Shown here piece by piece: positions 58,914 to 64,000 of a stretch of DNA of 64,000 nt; position 1 is the stretch's first letter, and every line of letters starts with the position of its first letter. The DNA is taken from assembly GCF_019059575.1 (NCBI RefSeq), contig NW_024881600.1:558001-622000 (forward strand), given 5' to 3'. The position numbers and the translations under genes were made by a program. Below the pieces are notes generated by a model that saw only the letters and a list, made by a program, of their open reading frames with translations, made no database searches and was not told the origin of the DNA. This stretch comes from Amphibalanus amphitrite (taxonomy: Eukaryota > Arthropoda > Thecostraca > Balanomorpha > Balanidae).

Positions 58914-61900
58914 TCAGAGGACCCTTGGTCCTCTAGTGCTTGATAGCGATGTGTCAGGATCGTGTAAACCCCGCTGGTTTATCTCACGGTTGCGGAGATG
59001 CTTATGTTTTGTCTCTCCCAGCCCCTCGATGGCGAGGCCACTGGGAGCAGACGGAAAGGTCGATGGTTCGACCTCTCGTTGGCGAGATGACCTGTGCGTC
59101 ACTTGACTCCGACGCCAGCACGCGTTGCAGGTCAGCCCGTAAATCTCTGCAAGTCTGTTGGCCACGAAGGTCTTGAACCGTCGAGTTTCATTATCAAGGT
59201 ACTGCTGGATGGCCTTGCTGTCCGTCCAGCAGAAGACGTCATCCGGTGGCTGAGTGATTTCACCGAGGACGGTAGCCACCAGACGCGCTCCAAGAACGGC
59301 TGCTTGCAGCTCCAGACGGACAATTGATAGTCGCTTCAGTGGAGCGACTCGGCACTTGCCGATCACGAAGCGACAGTGGTGTAACCCATCGCTCGAAGTT
59401 GTCCTCCAGTATGCCACAGCGCCGAACGCACTCTCTGACGCATCGCAGAACACATGAAGTTGGCGTCGCAGTGTCCCTGGGCCGATGGGGTTCACGCAGC
59501 GTTGCATCACGACTTCGTTCAGCTTCTCTGCTTCACTCAGCCACTCCAACCATTGGCTCAGCTCAGGTTCGGGTAGTGGCTCGTCCCACTCCAGATGTTT
59601 CCACCAGAGTCGCTGCATCATCATCTTTGCTCTCACGGTAACAGGAGCAGCAATCCCCAGAGGGTCAAAGATTGTTGACACTTTGCTGAGCACACCACGC
59701 TTGGTTGCACTCACTTCTTTGGCTTGGAGACGAAACCCCAATGTGTCCCCGTCTTCCTCCCATGCGATGCCCAGCGTCTTTACAGCGGTGTGCGAGCTCC
59801 TGAGATATAGGCTCGCAGAGGCGCTGGCTCTCTCACTCTCTGGAACGCCTTTCAGCACAGCGGGGGAAATGCTTCTCCACTTCGTGAGGTGAAAACCTCC
59901 TCTCTCCAGTGCCTCCTTCACGTCAGCGTACAGCTGTTTGGCGGCGTCTTCCGTCATGCAAGAGAACAGGCAATCGTCCATGTAGAACGATTTTGCCAGT
60001 TGCTCGGGACTTCTGCTGAGAACCTTGTCTGTCCCCGCTCCATGGTCCAGAAGTGCTTTTCTCAGCACGTAGTTGGCCGTTGCCGGTGATGACTTCGCGC
60101 CAAAGATGACCACCTCCATCTGATAGACGTCAGGCTTGCGGTGTCGCTCCATATCTCGCCATAGAAAGCTCGATGCAGGCTGGTCTTCTGTCCGGATCCT
60201 CACCTGATGATACATCTGCTTGATGTCCGCGGTCACAGCGATCAAACCTTCCCTGAAGCGCATGATCACCCCAGGAAGGCTTTGTAGTAGATCTGGACCT
60301 GTGATGAGCTTCGAGTTCAGTGATACACCTTGGTATGTTGCCGCAGCGTCAAAAACGATTCTCAGCTTCCCTGGCTTGTTCGGATTCACTGCTGCGTGGT
60401 GTGGCAGATACCAACGCTTCTCCTTCGGTTCGTCCGCTTCTTCTGCTGAAAGCTTCCTTGCGTGACCATCCTTCACATATCCGTCGATGATGGCTTGGTA
60501 CCTTGTGGCCAGTTCTGGCTGCTTGTCGAGTTTCCTCTCAATGGACTGGAGACGTCGGTACGCTTGGTTCCAGTTGTCCGGTAACATCGGTTCGTCTTCA
60601 CCCCACAGAAGGCCAGCTTCATATCTGTCCCCCACCTTCCTGGTCTGCTGATCCAAGATTCGCATAGCTCTGAGATCTTCTTGAGATCGTGCATCAGAGC
60701 TGTTGATCATGGTGCCGAAGGCCTCGGTCGTCCACCAGTCTTGGACCAGCTCTTGCAGACCCTCCAGAGCGTCTTCGGGAGCACGTTGACGCACGAACAT
60801 GATTTGCCGCATTGTGCTTGGAATCAGGGTGGATATCGATCCCGTCAGGGTCCAGCCAAAGTCTGTCCGGATAGCGACGGGCATTCCGGGGCCTCCCACC
60901 CTGACCTCTCGCTGCAGCACAGCTTCCAAAATGTTGGCACCAAGTAGGAGCTCGACGTGTGCGCCGTTGTACTGCTGTAGGTCCAGGTCCTGCAAGTGCT
61001 TCCAGCTGCGAAGCTGCTTGCTACTCATGCTGGGTGGGGCCACGTTCAACCTTGGCACAGACCACACCTCGGGCACGACGATTCGATTTCTGCTGGTCGC
61101 TGTGCTCAGAGGACTGACCGTCAGCTGAACTCGAAGAGACGACTGTCTGGTACCACTTCCTTCGATGTTCTGTAGCTGCAGATTCTCTCGGACTCCTGGA
61201 ACCCCAATCTCTTCCAAGACATCTTCACAGCAGAGCGATGTCTGCGCCCCCGGGTCCAGCAGTGCTATTACATCTCTCTCCCCGTTTGGGCCGTGAATCC
61301 GCACCGGCACCAACTGCAGCAGTGTGTCTGTCGTCTCTGTGAGAGCCGTGCCGACGATGCGACTTCCTCCTCGTGCCTCTGTTTTTGGTTCTGTTTGGTT
61401 TTCTTCATCACCAGCAGCGCTTCTGTCCACATGTATGAGTCGGTGATGAGATGCATTACATCCATTCAAGTTGCATCGTCTTGCAGAGCGGCAATCCCTC
61501 ATGAAGTGGCCCTTGTTCAGGCAGCCCCAACACAGCCGTTCCTTGCTCACTATGACCAGCCTCTCCTCCACCGTCTTCGACTTGAACTCCGTGCAATCCT
61601 GAAGCTTGTGCTGTTCCTTGCACAGGACACATAACCAGCGACGTCGGTTGTTTTCCGTCTGGGAAGACGTGGCCGACGTAGTCAGAGTTGTTCGTCGCGC
61701 CGAGGTCTCCCGTGCACTCGCGGATGGCCTTTTTCTTTCTGGATCGCGGTTATGGTTGGCCGAGTTTCTCAAGATGGCAGTCTCTGTCTCCAGCCACTTG
61801 CTGAAGATCTCCAGATCGGGCTGCTTGGGATGCATCTGATGCACTTCTCGTCCCCACTGGTAGGACAACTCCGCAGGAAGCTTCAATACGACTCGACGCA

Positions 61901-63200
61901 GATTCTCGATGGCTCTCAGATCATTGTAGTGGTTCAGAGCGCGCAGCGTCAGCACAGTGTTGCTGACAGCTGAACTGAACCTCTCCACTGAGGCGATGTT
62001 GTTGATTGAAGGAGCTGGTGTCGCAAACATGGAGCTGAGATATGCTTGGCTGATGTCACCTTCTCGACCAAAACGCTCGTGCAGCCTTGCCAATGCCTGG
62101 TGATACATCTTGCCATCGAACAAGAATCCCTCGATGGCTTGATGGGCGACTCCATCTACTGCTTGTTGTAGATGCGCCATCCGCTCCGTGTCAGAGAGAG
62201 ACGCCTGATCGTGAACCAGTACTCTGAAGAGACTGATCCAGCGCGGCCACTCACTTGGTTCGCCTGTGAACCGCGGCAAATTAAGACGTGGAACACTGTT
62301 GGTAAAAGCTGACATCCCAGGAGGGGGATGCCCGTGCTTCTGCCCTTTGCTGTTTGATGGCCAGTTGTCTGGGTTCAGAGATGAACCATCCACCTCCACT
62401 TCCGGAGCAGCCTTAGGTCCTTGTGGTCTTGGACCAGGCACATTGTCGGGTACGCTCGTGCAATGCGGTGGTTCGGCGGCTTGATCTACCCCCGCACCTT
62501 CAGCAGATCCCTTTCTTCCTTTGGCAGCTGCTTCGTCGAAATCATGCCGACGATCCCAGTTCAATTCGTCTTCCGCAGCCTGATACATGTGTAACTTCCG
62601 AGCAGCTCTGTCGCGGGCCTCTTCGGCTATTCTGAGCTGTAGTACCCTGTTCCGCTCCTCCAGAAGACGACTTTCTTCCAGCTGAGCTCTGATGTCATGC
62701 AGCTTCCGATCAGCATCCTCCAGCTCCACAGCAGCCTCTCTGGATCGAACTGACACAGCGGTGCCTGCTGACGTGTGTGACTTGGCACGACTTCGAGTGT
62801 GACGGGAGGTGGCAGCTGATGACTTGGCTTCATCCAACTCTTGAATGTACAGCTGGATCTTCCCCTGGATCAACAATTCCTCTTCTTCGAGGCGATCGGC
62901 ATATTCTTGAGCTTCTTGGAGTTCGTCGTCTCCAAGTTTGCTTTCATAAGTCTGATGCACCTTTCTCAGGTCGGCGAAGGCTTCTTCCAGCCTCGTGCTG
63001 ATGTGCTCAATACGATCGCGGGTCGCTTTTCTTGATAACTCGATCTCAACCGCTTTGCTGACCCTGGTCGCAGCAGCCCTCTTGCAACCACGCTGCCGGC
63101 GCAGATCAGCAAGCTCCTGCTCTCTGATATCCATAGAAGATCCACCAAGAGCGGAATCCATTCCTTTTTCGTCACGAGCCTCTTGCTTGTCTATGCCCAT
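58914..63200 (-). CDS. BEL/Pao gag-pol polyprotein lacking integrase (element B)
   Basis: An intact 1428-codon frame. The N-terminus is a charged coiled coil. A DUF1759-like gag region includes 'FTGEPSEWPRWISLFRVLVH' (residue about 310). A Cys/His zinc-knuckle cluster follows (about 530-600). The protease motif reads LLDPGAQTS (residue about 650), so the DTG triad is DPG and cleavage is doubtful. The reverse transcriptase has KLRIVFDAAA, VTADIKQMYHQV, VIFGAKSSPATANYV and an intact FYMDD (residue about 1072). RNase H has FCDASESAFGAV, RLELQAAVLGARL and CWTDSKAIQQYL. After 'RLAEIYGLTCNAC' (DNA about 59.13 kb) the last roughly 70 residues match nothing in the family, and the integrase is absent. 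Likely role: capsid and reverse transcription, with integration dependent on a helper. Confidence 0.92.
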   Translation of the reverse strand: MGIDKQEARDEKGMDSALGGSSMDIREQELADLRRQRGCKRAAATRVSKAVEIELSRKATRDRIEHISTRLEEAFADLRKVHQTYESKLGDDELQEAQEYADRLEEEELLIQGKIQLYIQELDEAKSSAATSRHTRSRAKSHTSAGTAVSVRSREAAVELEDADRKLHDIRAQLEESRLLEERNRVLQLRIAEEARDRAARKLHMYQAAEDELNWDRRHDFDEAAAKGRKGSAEGAGVDQAAEPPHCTSVPDNVPGPRPQGPKAAPEVEVDGSSLNPDNWPSNSKGQKHGHPPPGMSAFTNSVPRLNLPRFTGEPSEWPRWISLFRVLVHDQASLSDTERMAHLQQAVDGVAHQAIEGFLFDGKMYHQALARLHERFGREGDISQAYLSSMFATPAPSINNIASVERFSSAVSNTVLTLRALNHYNDLRAIENLRRVVLKLPAELSYQWGREVHQMHPKQPDLEIFSKWLETETAILRNSANHNRDPERKRPSASARETSARRTTLTTSATSSQTENNRRRWLCVLCKEQHKLQDCTEFKSKTVEERLVIVSKERLCWGCLNKGHFMRDCRSARRCNLNGCNASHHRLIHVDRSAAGDEENQTEPKTEARGGSRIVGTALTETTDTLLQLVPVRIHGPNGERDVIALLDPGAQTSLCCEDVLEEIGVPGVRENLQLQNIEGSGTRQSSLRVQLTVSPLSTATSRNRIVVPEVWSVPRLNVAPPSMSSKQLRSWKHLQDLDLQQYNGAHVELLLGANILEAVLQREVRVGGPGMPVAIRTDFGWTLTGSISTLIPSTMRQIMFVRQRAPEDALEGLQELVQDWWTTEAFGTMINSSDARSQEDLRAMRILDQQTRKVGDRYEAGLLWGEDEPMLPDNWNQAYRRLQSIERKLDKQPELATRYQAIIDGYVKDGHARKLSAEEADEPKEKRWYLPHHAAVNPNKPGKLRIVFDAAATYQGVSLNSKLITGPDLLQSLPGVIMRFREGLIAVTADIKQMYHQVRIRTEDQPASSFLWRDMERHRKPDVYQMEVVIFGAKSSPATANYVLRKALLDHGAGTDKVLSRSPEQLAKSFYMDDCLFSCMTEDAAKQLYADVKEALERGGFHLTKWRSISPAVLKGVPESERASASASLYLRSSHTAVKTLGIAWEEDGDTLGFRLQAKEVSATKRGVLSKVSTIFDPLGIAAPVTVRAKMMMQRLWWKHLEWDEPLPEPELSQWLEWLSEAEKLNEVVMQRCVNPIGPGTLRRQLHVFCDASESAFGAVAYWRTTSSDGLHHCRFVIGKCRVAPLKRLSIVRLELQAAVLGARLVATVLGEITQPPDDVFCWTDSKAIQQYLDNETRRFKTFVANRLAEIYGLTCNACWRRSQVTHRSSRQREVEPSTFPSAPSGLAIEGLGETKHKHLRNREINQRGLHDPDTSLSSTRGPRVL

Positions 63201-63227
63201 CCTCTCCCCTTGGGCTCACTAGTCGTG
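63201..63227 (-). other. 5' leader of element B
   Basis: Only about 27 bp separates the primer-binding site from the gag ATG at 63200. The next in-frame Met codons downstream are possible alternative starts, but 63200 gives the longest frame. Confidence 0.55.
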
Positions 63228-63247
63228 ATCCGGCCCGCGGAGGACCA
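63228..63247 (-). other. Primer-binding site of element B
   Basis: The plus strand reads ATCCGGCCCGCGGAGGACCA, four bases from the 5' LTR. It is a tRNA 3'-end-like sequence almost the same as that of element A (CG inserted). tRNA-Tyr is the best guess from memory. Confidence 0.7.
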
Positions 63248-63251
63248 GAAA

Positions 63252-64000
63252 TGTCGCCACGTGTCCTCTGGTATTTCACACGCCAACGACACTTATTTAG
63301 CCGGATGATAGACAAGGACTGTAGGAGAGCGATGGGTAGATCAGGATGGTGAGGAAGACGCCAGCCGCTGCCCGATTCCAGCCTCTCGATGGCGAGACCA
63401 CTGTAATCGGACAGATCAACCGATACTCCGGCGCCTCGATGGCAAGGTTAGCCGGAGCCGACTGGTCGCACCCCTGTCTGAGCGGAGACCCCGCACCCGA
63501 GCCTCGATGGCAAGACCCGGGGAACGAGTTTAAGCTCAGTGACTCGATGGCGAGACACTGTGGCCGCCTCCCTCACACACCCCGGAAGAGGCCGTGTTAT
63601 GAGTCCCGGATGAAAGGAAATGATCGGCTACTCGCCCGCTATGAAGACTCGCTGCTGTTCACTGTCCCGTCCCCTTTTCCACTGGTCCAGCTCCTCTCCA
63701 CACCAGTTAAGATATTTTCACTTGCTGTATTGTGCACCACCACCACCACACCACAGCCAGAGCACCACTTCCACCCACACAGCGAGCACTTCCCCGCCGA
63801 GCATCCAGAACGAACTCCCCTCGAGCCCCGTGCGCCGACCCGAGGTCACCTCGCCGGCGCCCCGAGGGCAGGAGCCCACACAACCAATCACAGGGCCGCT
63901 TACAATGAGCCAGCTCAGTGCCGGCATAGCCCCGAGCGCCACGTGGTCGGCCGGCCGCCGCATGGCCCGCTCGGTGGTCCCGGGCGGCCCGGCCTGCAGC
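63252..64000 (-). repeat. LTR of element B (5' LTR in element orientation), truncated by window end
   Basis: 749 bp of an expected 763 are visible. It is collinear with 57686-58434 without gaps. It should contain the element promoter. Confidence 0.92.

Larger units (their letters stand above)
57686..64000 (-). mobile_element. Very young non-autonomous BEL/Pao LTR retrotransposon, element B (runs off the window)
   Basis: The left LTR (763 bp, TGTCGCC...CTAACA) and a right LTR starting at 63252 align over all 749 bp visible without an indel. I found one difference by eye (57722 versus 63288). The interior of 4803 bp carries gag, protease, RT and RNase H on the minus strand, with a tRNA-like primer site and a polypurine tract. 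The integrase is missing. Total length should be about 6.33 kb, with the last roughly 14 bp outside the window. The LTR is unrelated to that of element A. Confidence 0.93.

Noticed and set aside
58657-59106. Ala/Glu-rich plus-strand frame and Gly-rich minus-strand frame in the 3' interior of element B
   Set aside because: Mutual antisense low-complexity frames in retrotransposon non-coding sequence; the plus-strand one also overlaps the end of pol.

Overview
This is a eukaryotic, almost certainly arthropod, nuclear window. There are no operons, ribosome binding sites or dense coding. The sequence is GC-rich with many GGCCGGCC runs and microsatellites, and it carries metazoan transposons (BEL/Pao, mariner, hAT, TTAA-type, Helitron-like, CR1-type LINE). 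The only recognisable host gene is one intact, intronless forkhead gene of the FoxB class at 54053-54868 (+). The sequence alone does not identify the species. A crustacean, perhaps a barnacle-like thecostracan, is an inference at low confidence.

Layout. 1-9402 is a nest of repeats. Three copies of a tandem unit of about 660-690 bp contain paired CACGTG palindromes. One copy is split by a complete non-autonomous BEL/Pao LTR retrotransposon (1205-7240, 5-bp target duplication GTGAC). Another is split by a TTAA-flanked miniature transposon (8152-9340). 9403-16951 is unique non-coding DNA with one possible core promoter near 11.08 kb. A decayed mariner with 31-bp perfect terminal repeats lies at 16952-18241. 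A non-autonomous hAT element with a perfect 8-bp target duplication lies at 18352-19944. A 42-bp-period array of CRE (TGACGTCA) palindromes lies at 21250-21510. A small composite hAT element made of CGACTC-type repeats lies at 24998-25303. 25.3-33.5 kb is non-coding with one minisatellite. 33.5-36.2 kb is a second nest: a terminal-inverted-repeat pair encloses two related TTAA elements, one inside the other, both rich in AGGTCA half-sites. A degraded Tc1/mariner copy lies at 37023-38004. A CR1-superfamily LINE with endonuclease and reverse transcriptase runs from about 40058 to 43264, with a frameshifted C-terminus and a CAATA tail. 43.3-53.4 kb is non-coding apart from microsatellites. FoxB follows. 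A Helitron-like element lies at about 56790-57400. A second, very young BEL/Pao element (57686 to beyond 64000) is inserted at the end of an AT microsatellite.

How it fits together. The host cargo is a single developmental transcription factor in a long gene-poor domain. That domain has been colonised repeatedly, and nesting gives a relative order of insertion (tandem array, then BEL or TTAA element; outer TTAA element, then inner). Both BEL/Pao elements keep a long open gag-protease(-RT) frame and near-identical LTRs but lack an integrase, and each has lost further catalytic motifs. The most economical reading is recent mobilisation in trans by an autonomous relative outside the window. The most unusual signals are the hormone-receptor half-site clusters carried by the TTAA elements, the CRE array, and the paired E-box tandem repeat. 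No complete new defence or metabolic system is visible.
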